Below are positions 52,572 to 59,640 of a stretch of DNA of 64,000 nucleotides, one piece after another. Position 1 is the first letter of the stretch. Every line of letters starts with the position of its first letter. The notes under the pieces were generated by a model. The model was not told the DNA's origin, did not search any database, and saw only the letters and a list, made by a program, of their open reading frames with translations. The translations under genes were made by a program, and so were the position numbers. Origin of the DNA: Streptomyces sp. NBC_01216 (GTDB lineage: Bacteria; Actinomycetota; Actinomycetes; Streptomycetales; Streptomycetaceae); NCBI RefSeq assembly GCF_035994945.1, contig NZ_CP108677.1, forward strand, positions 6,758,001 through 6,822,000. Direction: 5' to 3'.

Positions 52572-52790
52572 GTGAACCAGCCCCAAACGCCATACGCCTA
52601 CACCCTCCACGCCATCAACGAGACCGCCCAGCGACTCAACCTGATCACCGGCGGCAGGTCCGTCCCTGGTGACGTCGCTACCCGCGCGCTCATCGCCCAG
52701 TCCAACCTCGCCATCGCGGGCGGGCTCCTCGCCATCGCTGATGCCCTCCGCACGAGCCAGAGCACGGAAGCGACCGAGCCCCGGACATGA
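52572..52790 (+). CDS. small hypothetical phage protein
   Basis: 72 residues, one amphipathic to hydrophobic helix (ALIAQSNLAIAGGLLAIADA). GTG start 2 bp after the previous stop. No family recognised. Confidence 0.65.
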   Translation: MNQPQTPYAYTLHAINETAQRLNLITGGRSVPGDVATRALIAQSNLAIAGGLLAIADALRTSQSTEATEPRT

Positions 52791-52867
52791 GCAAGGGGCG
52801 CGCCTCCACGACCTCCCCCCACCGGGCCACCCACACACGGTGCGCCCCTGCCACGCCAGGAGAACCG

Positions 52868-52999
52868 ATGATCCGCCGCCTACGTATCCTCGCCAGCCAC
52901 CTCCGCCGGGGCCTCCGCGCCGAATGCCCCCGCCAGTGCGCCGAAGGCCACACCTACTGCCGGCCCTGCGCCCTCACCCCGACCAGGAGCGCCCGATGA
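52868..52999 (+). CDS. 43-residue Cys protein, copy B
   Basis: Paralogue of the gene at 50603. RRGLRAECPRQ and CAEGHTYCRPCAL give four cysteines (C-x3-C-x7-C-x2-C), a likely zinc site. AGGAG precedes the ATG at 52868. The frame is also open from an ATG at 52787 overlapping the preceding stop, which would add 27 residues not found in copy A. Confidence 0.65.
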   Translation: MIRRLRILASHLRRGLRAECPRQCAEGHTYCRPCALTPTRSAR

Positions 53000-53253
53000 C
53001 CCAGCCCAGCCCCGCCGCCGAGACCCTCCGCGGCCTCGTCCGTACCGCCCTCCACGACGCGGGCATCAGCCAGGCCGAAGCCGCCCGGCGACTCGGTCTC
53101 TCGACCAAGCACATGAGCCACATGCTCACCGGCCGGGCCGTGCTGACCCTCGACTGGGCCGAGCAGATTCTCGGCCTGTGCGGGCGCCGACTGACCGTGC
53201 GCTCCGTGTCCGCCCGCCGAGACCGCCGCATGACCGAGGAGACCGACCAGTGA
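52996..53253 (+). CDS. XRE-type HTH protein
   Basis: 85 residues. Begins MTQPSPAAET, then a clear HTH: LRGLVRTALHDAGISQAEAA, RRLGLSTKHMSHMLTGRAVL, DWAEQILGLCGRRLTVRSV. Similar to HigA/XRE DNA-binding domains that read short operators. The repeated start cassette is fused to a regulator here. Confidence 0.8.
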   Translation: MTQPSPAAETLRGLVRTALHDAGISQAEAARRLGLSTKHMSHMLTGRAVLTLDWAEQILGLCGRRLTVRSVSARRDRRMTEETDQ

Positions 53254-53810
53254 CCCAGCCCAGCCCCGCCGCCGAGCAGCTCCGCGAGCAGATCGCCGCC
53301 GCGATCTACGAGCAGGCTGCCCAGCCGCACAAGTGGCCGGACGCCCACCCCGACGACGTCCTCGCATACGGCGGCGACGCCCAGGCCGTCATGGCCGTCG
53401 TCCAGCCCCTCCTGGATCGCGCCGAACGGGCCGAAGCCGAGATCGAGCGGATGAAGCTCCTCGTCGCAGCCAGCAACGAAGACGGACAAGCCATCCGCAT
53501 GGCCGCCCGGTGCGCCGAGAAGGCCAACGAACAGCGCACCCGCGCCGAGAAGGCCGAGCGCCGCGTGGCCGAGTACCGCGACTCCCGCCGCCGCTGGATG
53601 GAAGCCGCCTACGCCGACCGCCGCACCGCCAACGAGCAGCACGCCCGCGCCCAGGCCGCCGAGGCCGCCAACGAACGCGTCCGCGCCGAGTGCACGGCCA
53701 CCCTAGAAAGCCGGCACTCCCACCAGTTCCGACGCGACCAGTGCGAGCGGATCCTCGCCGCCCTCGACCCCCGGGAGCCCCAGCCCGGGGCCGACACGAA
53801 GGAGAACTGA
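53250..53810 (+). CDS. coiled-coil phage protein
   Basis: 186 residues. Begins MTQPSPAAEQ. Long helices (LDRAERAEAEIERMKLLVAA, CAEKANEQRTRAEKAERRVA, ARAQAAEAANERVRAECTA) predict a coiled coil over about 100 residues. No enzymatic motif. GTG start. Confidence 0.72.
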   Translation: MTQPSPAAEQLREQIAAAIYEQAAQPHKWPDAHPDDVLAYGGDAQAVMAVVQPLLDRAERAEAEIERMKLLVAASNEDGQAIRMAARCAEKANEQRTRAEKAERRVAEYRDSRRRWMEAAYADRRTANEQHARAQAAEAANERVRAECTATLESRHSHQFRRDQCERILAALDPREPQPGADTKEN

Positions 53811-53813
53811 CTC

Positions 53814-54440
53814 ATGGCCCGCGTGTTCTACGACTGCGAGTTCATCGAGGACGGCCGAACCATCGACCTCATCAGCATCGGCATGGTCCGCGAGTCCGAC
53901 GGCGCCGAGCTGTACCTCATCAACTGCGAGGCGCCGTACGAGAGGATCGTTCACCACACGTGGCTCCGGCAGAACGTCCTGCCCACCCTGCCGATGCGCT
54001 GGCCGCTCGGCCGCGAGGACAACCCGGGTGTGTGGGCCTGGGACGACAACCACCCGGACGCCTCGTCGCTGGCAACCCGCATCTACATCACTGACCGCGT
54101 ACACGACTTCATTCTCGACACCGACGACCCGCAACTGTGGGCCTGGTACGGCGCCTACGACCACGTAGCTCTCGCCCAACTGGCCGGGCCCATGGCGCAC
54201 CTCCCCGACGGGATCCCCATGTGGACCAACGACCTGAGGCAGGAGGCCCAGCGCTTGGGGAACCCGCAGCTCCCGGAGCAGCCGGCCGGCGTTCACAACG
54301 CGCTCGCCGACGCCCGTCACAACCTCGTCCGCGCCCAGGCCCTCGACAAACTCGCCGCCCCCGCGTCGGCTCGGCGCTGCGTCGCGTCGCACTGCGTAGA
54401 GAACGACCACATCTACATGGCCGGAGACACCGAGCGATGA
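53814..54440 (+). CDS. DEDD 3'-5' exoribonuclease (AS-type)
   Basis: 208 residues. FYDCEFIEDGRTIDLISIG (first Asp-Glu), a central Asp in YGAYDHVALAQL, and HNALADARHNLVRAQAL (last His/Asp) form the DEDDh set. The sequence resembles the actinobacterial polyadenylate-specific 3'-exoribonuclease AS. It may trim RNA or DNA in the phage cycle, and is notable in an element that also carries Y RNAs and a Ro60 protein. ATG 3 bp after the previous stop. Confidence 0.88.
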   Translation: MARVFYDCEFIEDGRTIDLISIGMVRESDGAELYLINCEAPYERIVHHTWLRQNVLPTLPMRWPLGREDNPGVWAWDDNHPDASSLATRIYITDRVHDFILDTDDPQLWAWYGAYDHVALAQLAGPMAHLPDGIPMWTNDLRQEAQRLGNPQLPEQPAGVHNALADARHNLVRAQALDKLAAPASARRCVASHCVENDHIYMAGDTER

Positions 54441-54664
54441 GCCGAACCCTCATCATCCAGACCGAGCCCGTGGAGGAGATCGCGGTCGCGCCGGAGACCC
54501 TTGACCAGCTCACGGCGACCCTGCGCGCCGCGCTGGCCGACCGGCTCGGCGAGCCCGTCACCACGGCGGAGATCGGCAACTACCGGGGCCTGCCGCTCAT
54601 GCCCGACGCCACGATCCGCCCCGGTGTCGTTCACCTGCGCCCGAAGGAGAGCACCCGTGGCTGA
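54437..54664 (+). CDS. small hypothetical phage protein
   Basis: 75 residues, alpha/beta (TLIIQTEPVEEIAVAPETLD, LTATLRAALADRLGEPVTTA). No recognised family; ATGA overlap with the exonuclease gene. Confidence 0.68.
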   Translation: MSRTLIIQTEPVEEIAVAPETLDQLTATLRAALADRLGEPVTTAEIGNYRGLPLMPDATIRPGVVHLRPKESTRG

Positions 54665-55226
54665 GCTCGACGGCCTGGTCGCCGATCTCACCGACCGGTG
54701 GACCGGCGACGCCACAACACCCGGCGACGGAGGACCGGGCCTGATAGCGAGGCTGGACTCCCTCGGCCTGCGCACCCGGCAGCCGCGGCAGGCCGGCGGG
54801 CACACCCCGCCCGGGTCCCGGCCGCCGACGTCCCTGGAGGCGGTCAGCTGGTCGGAGCGGATCAAGGCCGAGGCCGTCGCCCTGGACCGGGAGCTCCGCG
54901 GTTCGCAGCACGAGCAGCTGTGGTACCGGGCGCTGCGCGCGCTGGCGCCGGGCGCGGAGAACGCGGGCCGGGTGGGGGAGGTAACGCGTACCGTCGGACG
55001 CTGGCACGGCACTGTCCTCACCGTCCTGGGCCTGCGCGGGCCGTCCGTGCACTTCCGGCACGCCCTGTGCCTGGCGTGTGGGCAGCGGACCGTGTACGGC
55101 CGCGCGGATGATGATCGGCCGCGGGCCTGGTGCGTGAACGATGCGTGCGACGACGAGGAGACCGGGCAGCCCGCGCGCTACGAGGGACGCCGGCTGTACC
55201 TGCTGACGGAGCACCGGACGGTGTGA
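54657..55226 (+). CDS. phage protein with Cys knuckle (DUF7341-like)
   Basis: 189 residues. DGLVADLTDRWTG and HEQLWYRALRALAPGAENAG are N-terminal; the C-terminus has CLACGQRTVYGR and WCVNDACDDEETGQPARYEG, RRLYLLTE. This pairs with a conserved actinophage family of unknown function. GTG start within the preceding gene (8-bp overlap). A hairpin follows its stop. Confidence 0.75.
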   Translation: MAELDGLVADLTDRWTGDATTPGDGGPGLIARLDSLGLRTRQPRQAGGHTPPGSRPPTSLEAVSWSERIKAEAVALDRELRGSQHEQLWYRALRALAPGAENAGRVGEVTRTVGRWHGTVLTVLGLRGPSVHFRHALCLACGQRTVYGRADDDRPRAWCVNDACDDEETGQPARYEGRRLYLLTEHRTV

Positions 55227-55232
55227 GCGGGG

Positions 55233-55258
55233 GAGGCCCGGAGAGTCCGCCGGGCCTC
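55233..55258. terminator. bidirectional terminator between convergent genes
   Basis: GAGGCCCGG at 55233-55241 pairs with 55250-55258 across an 8-nt loop. It lies between the stop of the rightward gene (55226) and the stop of the leftward HTH gene (55257), so it can serve both. Confidence 0.75.
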
Positions 55259-55517
55259 AGTCGTCGTCGGCGAGCCGGCGGACGGTGGGCTCGCGCCGGC
55301 GCTCGATGCCCCCGGCGCGGGCGATCCGGCGGAAGTATTCGGTGCTGAGCCCGGTCAGCCTGGCGAGGTCTCCGACGGTGGCGCCCGCGTCCCGCATCTC
55401 GCGCACGGCCATCTCCCGCAGCGGCTCTTTGATCTCGGCCTGGTCGTCGACGAGGCGCTTCTGCTTCCGGAAGAGCTTCGCTGCTTCGTCGGAGGGTTCG
55501 TAGTTGCTGCGGGCCAT
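55257..55517 (-). CDS. HTH-type phage regulator, leftward
   Basis: 86 residues. EIKEPLREMAVREMRDAGAT then VGDLARLTGLSTEYFRRIAR is a recognisable HTH; the N-terminus DEAAKLFRKQKRLVDDQAEI is helical. It is the only leftward gene in the right part of the element and faces away from the 55680 operon, suggesting local control of the intervening promoter. Start may be 55526 (three residues longer). Confidence 0.75.
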   Translation of the reverse strand: MARSNYEPSDEAAKLFRKQKRLVDDQAEIKEPLREMAVREMRDAGATVGDLARLTGLSTEYFRRIARAGGIERRREPTVRRLADDD

Positions 55518-55609
55518 GTCGCCCATCGTCGCACGGGAAGTGATCTGTGTGGGCCGCACTGTTGGCCACCTCCTTGGTAAAGAATCATGGACCACGCCCC
55601 CTTAGGCCA

Positions 55610-55638
55610 TTCCATAGGCCAACATGTTGTCCTATACT
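55610..55638 (+). promoter_or_regulatory. promoter for the 55680 operon with flanking repeats
   Basis: TATACT (-10) at 55633-55638 is 17 bp after TTCCAT (-35) at 55610-55615. A 10-bp palindrome CAACATGTTG (55620-55629) and two TAGGCCA repeats (55603-55609, 55615-55621) overlap it, probably as operators for the divergent HTH protein. This is among the most AT-rich spots of the element. Confidence 0.55.
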
Positions 55639-55679
55639 GAAGGGGAAGGCAAGAGAGACCACCTCTCGAAGGGGGCGTC

Positions 55680-55949
55680 ATGAAGCCGCAGCTGAGCCGC
55701 CGTATCACCGTCGCGGAGTACCTCGTCCGGCAGGGTCTCCCGGCCGACTGGCGCTACGCATCCGCCTACGGAAGGGCCGCCGCCCGGGTCTACCGGCAGA
55801 CGTACCGGCGCGAGCCCGGCAAGGCATTCCGCATGATCGGCCTCCGCTTCTACCGCGTCATGGCCTACCGCCCCGCCGAGGCCCACGTCCTGGTCGCCGC
55901 CTGGGACCAGTACCCGCGCACCGCATCCCTGCCCGTCCCGGTCCGCTGA
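55680..55949 (+). CDS. small basic hypothetical phage protein
   Basis: 89 residues, strongly basic (YASAYGRAAARVYRQTYRRE, RMIGLRFYRVMAYRPAEAHV), likely nucleic-acid binding. The family is frequent in streptomycete phages. CGAAGGGGG upstream of the ATG. Confidence 0.72.
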   Translation: MKPQLSRRITVAEYLVRQGLPADWRYASAYGRAAARVYRQTYRREPGKAFRMIGLRFYRVMAYRPAEAHVLVAAWDQYPRTASLPVPVR

Positions 55950-55960
55950 GGAGGCCCGCC

Positions 55961-56227
55961 ATGCCCACTGTCGACCCCGCCGCCCAGGCCCGCTTCGACG
56001 CCCTCATCGACGAGTACGAAGAGGTCAGCCGGACCGTCGCCGGAGCGACCGCCGTGCGAGGCCCCAACGAGTACCGCGCGCGCACCCAGCTGTCCTACGC
56101 CCGCCGCGCCTTCCGGCTCGCCAGGCTCATGGCCCCGGCCGAGGGCGAGCCCCGCGCCGACTTCGACCGCCAGCTCGACACCGTCCGCACGTCCATCGAC
56201 GCCGCACGGCGCCTGATCACCGCCTGA
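55961..56227 (+). CDS. small helical hypothetical phage protein
   Basis: 88 residues, helical (ARFDALIDEYEEVSRTVAGA, LSYARRAFRLARLMAPAEGE). GAGGAGG before the ATG. No family recognised. Confidence 0.7.
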   Translation: MPTVDPAAQARFDALIDEYEEVSRTVAGATAVRGPNEYRARTQLSYARRAFRLARLMAPAEGEPRADFDRQLDTVRTSIDAARRLITA

Positions 56228-56241
56228 AGGGGGCACCCATC

Positions 56242-57354
56242 ATGAGCACCGACGTGAACCAGAAGTTCAACGACCAGCGCCGCGCCCTCGTCTCCGCCGC
56301 CCGCGCCCGCCGCCGCCCGGACGGCGCCTACGTCTCCACCGTCGGCTACGACGACGGCGAGGTCATCGGCCGCGACGGCCTCGACACCACACGCGGCGAA
56401 GCCGCCCTCTACACCAGCACCCCCGCGTGGCACGGCCTCGGCACCGTCATCCCCGGCGGCACCAGCAGCGTGGACACCGTACTGCGCGCGGGCCGCATCG
56501 ACTTCGACGTCGACAAGCGGCCCGCCGAGTTCCTGTTCAACGGCACCCGCCGCATCGTCCCGGACCAGTTCGTCAACGTCCGCACCGACACCGGCGACCC
56601 CCTCGGCATCGTCGGCGCCCGCTACACCCCCTTCCAGCAGCGGCAGGTGTTCGGCTTCCTTCAGGACCTTGCCGACAACCACAACATCCTGTGGGAGTCC
56701 GCCGGAGCCACGCGCGGCGGTCGCCGGGTCTTCATCACCATGCAGATCCCCTCCAGCATCGTCATCGACCGTGGCGGCCTGGACGACGAGATCCGCCTGT
56801 TCATCGTCGCCGTCAACTCCCACGACGGCTCCTCACAGATGGAGGTCCTGGCCACCCCCTGGCGGGTCGTGTGCGGCAACACCGAACGCTTCGCCCTCCG
56901 CGACGCCGTCTACCGGTGGTCCATCCGCCACACTGCCGGAGCCCTCGACCGCCTCGAGGAAGCCCGCCGCACCCTCGGCCTGACCCTCCGCTACGCCGGA
57001 CGCTTCGAGGCCGAACAGAACGCCCTGGTGCGCACCGACCTCGCCATCGACGACTTCCACGCTGTCATCGCCGCCCTGTGGCCACTCGACGACGATGCCA
57101 CCGACCGGGCCCGCCGCTCCGCGCAGCGCCGCACCGACCGCCTCGACGCCATGTTCCGCACCGAGAGCACTCGAGTCGGCCGCAACGCCTACGCGGGGGA
57201 ACGGGCCATCACCGACTACCTCGACCACATCGCCCCCCGCCGCCCCGGCCAGACGATGAGCGAGGAGATCGCCCGCGCCACCGCCCTCATCGAGGACACC
57301 GACGGCGCCCGCAAGACCCAGGCACACCAGCGGCTCATGCTCCTGCGCCGCTGA
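56242..57354 (+). CDS. DUF932 phage/plasmid-like protein
   Basis: 370 residues. TPAWHGLGTVIPGGTSS, VGARYTPFQQRQVFGFLQDL, FITMQIPSSIVIDRGG and TPWRVVCGNTERFAL define the DUF932 (phage/plasmid-like TIGR03299) family. Molecular role unknown; carried by many actinophages and plasmids. AAGGGGG before the ATG. Two strong terminators follow. Confidence 0.9.
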   Translation: MSTDVNQKFNDQRRALVSAARARRRPDGAYVSTVGYDDGEVIGRDGLDTTRGEAALYTSTPAWHGLGTVIPGGTSSVDTVLRAGRIDFDVDKRPAEFLFNGTRRIVPDQFVNVRTDTGDPLGIVGARYTPFQQRQVFGFLQDLADNHNILWESAGATRGGRRVFITMQIPSSIVIDRGGLDDEIRLFIVAVNSHDGSSQMEVLATPWRVVCGNTERFALRDAVYRWSIRHTAGALDRLEEARRTLGLTLRYAGRFEAEQNALVRTDLAIDDFHAVIAALWPLDDDATDRARRSAQRRTDRLDAMFRTESTRVGRNAYAGERAITDYLDHIAPRRPGQTMSEEIARATALIEDTDGARKTQAHQRLMLLRR

Positions 57355-57362
57355 CCCCGAAC

Positions 57363-57394
57363 CGGCGGCCCGGCACCCCCCGGCCGGGCCGCCG
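57363..57394. terminator. first of two tandem terminators
   Basis: 12-bp stem: 57363-57374 (starts CGGCGGCCCGGC) with 57383-57394, 8-nt loop, just after the DUF932 stop. Confidence 0.75.
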
Positions 57395-57400
57395 CCCCCG

Positions 57401-57439
57401 GGGCCGCGCCCACGACCGGCCCCTCCCCGGGCGCGGCCC
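57401..57439. terminator. second of two tandem terminators
   Basis: GGGCCGCGCCC at 57401-57411 pairs perfectly with 57429-57439. Together with the preceding hairpin it should stop transcription 4 bp before the tRNA gene. Confidence 0.7.
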
Positions 57440-57443
57440 ACCA

Positions 57444-57515
57444 GCCTCCGTAGCTCAGTGGCAGAGCAGCGGTCTTATACCCCGCAGCGCGCCGGTTCGA
57501 GTCCGGCCGGAGGTA
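57444..57515 (+). tRNA. tRNA-Ile(UAU)-like tRNA
   Basis: 72 nt. Acceptor GCCTCCG pairs with CGGAGGT (one G-U pair), T8 A9, D-stem GCTC/GAGC with loop AGTGGCA, anticodon arm GCGGT, loop CTTATAC, CCCGC, variable loop AGCGC, T-arm GCCGG, TTCGAGT, CCGGC. The anticodon reads UAU (codon AUA, isoleucine). The last anticodon-stem pair is U31-C39, a mismatch. CCA is not encoded. AUA is very rare in Streptomyces and is normally read by a modified CAU tRNA, so a UAU tRNA is unusual. Confidence 0.85.
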
Positions 57516-57541
57516 CGCCAGCACCAGGAACGGACGTGCCC

Positions 57542-58024
57542 ATGAACCACTCACCCGCCACCCCGCCCGACGTCGCCGCCGCCGTCCTCGACGCCATCCT
57601 CGCCCGGCCCGACACCTTCAACATGGCCACCTGGATCGACGCCGACGGCCCCCTCGCCCCCGACGACGAACCCGACTGCGGCACCACCCTGTGCGTCGCC
57701 GCATGGGCCGCACACCTCACCGGCTGGACCGTCCACAACGACACCGCCACCCGCAACGGCGAAGCCCGCCGCATCGAGGACGTCGGCCGCGAAGCCCTCG
57801 GCCTCACCCACGAGGACGCCAACGCCCTCTTCCTCGCCGGCCCCTTCACCGCCACCACCACCCTCAAGTTCCTCGCCAAGCGCAGCTCCTACGCCCCGCC
57901 GACGGCCCCCCGCACCCGACGCCGCCGCACCCCGGAGTTCGCCCCCCACTTCCACGGCCTGGCGCCGACGCCACCTCACCCCAGGCCGGCCGACACCGAC
58001 CACCCCACGGAGGCCCCCGCATGA
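57542..58024 (+). CDS. hypothetical phage protein
   Basis: 160 residues. LDAILARPDTFNMATWI, CGTTLCVAAWAAHLTGW and ALGLTHEDANALFLAG match a family often seen in actinophages and other phages, function unknown. It starts 26 bp after the tRNA, with AGGAACG upstream, and its stop overlaps the next ATG. Confidence 0.78.
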   Translation: MNHSPATPPDVAAAVLDAILARPDTFNMATWIDADGPLAPDDEPDCGTTLCVAAWAAHLTGWTVHNDTATRNGEARRIEDVGREALGLTHEDANALFLAGPFTATTTLKFLAKRSSYAPPTAPRTRRRRTPEFAPHFHGLAPTPPHPRPADTDHPTEAPA

Positions 58025-59427
58025 CCCCGGCCACCCTCACCCGGTGGGCCAGCGAGCACCCGGCCGCAGCCACCACCGGCGCAGCCCTCGCCCTCACCAC
58101 CACAGTCCTGCTGCTCTGGCTCACCGCACGTACCCTGCGCCGCCGCACCTGGCCGCCCACCCCCGTCCTCGTCGCGGCCGCCGGCGCCGCCGTGTGCACC
58201 GCCTACAGCGCCGACACCAGCTGGCGGTTCGCCGCGCACCAGCTCGGCATGCGCGACATCACCGAACGGCTCGTCATGTTCGCCGCGGCCGAGCTCGCCC
58301 TGTTCGGCTGGGCCGTGATCGCCCGCGCGAACAAGCGGGCCACCGCCACCGCCGAAACGGCCGGATCGCCGGGCGCCGCCGGGGCCCTGATGTGGGTCAT
58401 CACCGGCGTCCAGGTCATCCCCGCCTACTCCGAGTCCGGGATCGTCGGCGGCACCGTCCGCGCCGTCATCGGCCCGCTGATGGCCGCGCTGCTGTGGCAC
58501 CAGGCCATGGGCCTCGAGATTCGCATGGCCCGCCCGGCGACGCTCTCCACGGGCCTGCTCGCCGTCCTTGGCCGGGAGGCCCGCACACGGCTGCTGTCCT
58601 ACCTGGGTGTCGCGGCGCGGAACCGTACCGCGGAGCAGATCACCCGCGACCGGGCTACCGCTCGCGCCGTACGCCTCGCCTCCCGGCCCACGCTCCGCGC
58701 CTGGGGCCGCCGCCGCCTCGAGGCCGCCGTCGCCCGAGCCGGCGTCGGCGCCGACGAGGAGCAGCGCACACGACTCCTCGAGGACCTCGCCGCCCGCCGC
58801 CACGCCATCGAGCTGGCGACCGTACCTCTCACCTCCCCTTGGACAGGTACGCCCGCACCCGCCCCGGAACCCGGACCGGAGTACGCCCGCACCCCTCTCG
58901 GCGTGACCGGCGCGGAGCTACGCACCGTGCACCCGCTCGATGCGGTCCGCACCGCGCCCGCCGAGCTCGCCTCGCTGTGCACGGAGTACGGCGTGCCCGT
59001 CTCCGAGGCGCAGGTCCGGGTGGCGACGGTCGCCGGACCAACGCCGCCCGCCCGCGCCGCGGCCCCGCGCCGCACCGGCCCGGCGACCGCCCCCGCGCTG
59101 CACCTCGACCTCGTCACCGGCGAGGAGGTACACCCCGAGGCGCGGTGCCGTGTGCCCGTCCTCGAACTGGCCCGGCCGCCGCGAGGCCGCACGGTCCACG
59201 CCCGCGTGGACGCACCGGCCACCGCCCCGGACGACCTCATGTCCCGGGCCCGCGTCATCGACGACGAGTACAGGGAGAAGTACGGGCGGGTCGCGTCAAT
59301 TCGCGCGCTGAAGACCGGCCTCGGCGTCGCACAGGACACGGCCCGTCAGGTTCAGGACCGCCTCCGCGACAACTCGGCGGAGGCCCGGCCGTCGCCGGTC
59401 TCCCCGGCGGCCTCCGCTGGCTCGTAG
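58021..59427 (+). CDS. multi-span membrane protein with helical C-terminal domain
   Basis: 468 residues. Four hydrophobic segments in the first 160 residues (GAALALTTTVLLLWLTA, VLVAAAGAAVCTAYSA, LVMFAAAELALFGWAVIA, VIGPLMAALLWHQAM). A long cytoplasmic region follows, ending in an HTH-like segment (REKYGRVASIRALKTGLGVA, QDTARQVQDRLRD). The layout resembles SpdB/DUF2637-type membrane proteins of streptomycete plasmids and phages. Function unknown. It directly precedes the Y RNA locus. Confidence 0.78.
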   Translation: MTPATLTRWASEHPAAATTGAALALTTTVLLLWLTARTLRRRTWPPTPVLVAAAGAAVCTAYSADTSWRFAAHQLGMRDITERLVMFAAAELALFGWAVIARANKRATATAETAGSPGAAGALMWVITGVQVIPAYSESGIVGGTVRAVIGPLMAALLWHQAMGLEIRMARPATLSTGLLAVLGREARTRLLSYLGVAARNRTAEQITRDRATARAVRLASRPTLRAWGRRRLEAAVARAGVGADEEQRTRLLEDLAARRHAIELATVPLTSPWTGTPAPAPEPGPEYARTPLGVTGAELRTVHPLDAVRTAPAELASLCTEYGVPVSEAQVRVATVAGPTPPARAAAPRRTGPATAPALHLDLVTGEEVHPEARCRVPVLELARPPRGRTVHARVDAPATAPDDLMSRARVIDDEYREKYGRVASIRALKTGLGVAQDTARQVQDRLRDNSAEARPSPVSPAASAGS

Positions 59428-59519
59428 CCCGGCGTCCCGGGGCGCCCGTCCGGAGCAGTCCGGATGCGTCCGGCGCTGTCCGGGCGCACGCCGAACGTAC
59501 GAACTCTCTGGAAAACACG

Positions 59520-59548
59520 TTGGCCTTCAGCCGGCGTGTAGCTACGGT
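59520..59548 (+). promoter_or_regulatory. promoter of the Y RNA locus
   Basis: TTGGCC (-35) at 59520-59525, 17-bp spacer, TACGGT (-10) at 59543-59548. Predicted start about 59555, 8 nt before the first Y RNA stem. Fits the streptomycete vegetative promoter pattern. Confidence 0.6.
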
Positions 59549-59562
59549 GAAGCCCACAAGCA

Positions 59563-59630
59563 CCTCCCGGTGCGCAGGACACGGTTACTTCTTCAGGTGA
59601 AACACCGTGCCCCACCTTGATCTCGGGAGG
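59563..59630 (+). ncRNA. Y RNA 1 (short form, no tRNA-like module)
   Basis: Terminal helix CCTCCCG (59563-59569) with CGGGAGG (59624-59630). The Ro-binding segments follow: 5' strand GGTGCGCAGG, like GGUCCGAAGG of vertebrate Y RNAs, and 3' strand CCTTGATCTC, like CUUGACU. An inner helix CACGGT (59580-59585) pairs with ACCGTG (59604-59609) and is capped by a small hairpin (TTCA/TGAA). It lies just upstream of the gene for the Ro60 orthologue, and a second copy of the same stem follows 10 bp later. About 68 nt, a minimal Y RNA. Confidence 0.82.
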
Positions 59631-59640
59631 CATAAGCATT

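Noticed and set aside
48693..53810. CRISPR array in the repeat-rich stretch
   Set aside because: Repeats are two-copy coding duplications and gene-start cassettes of irregular spacing, not short regular repeats with spacers.
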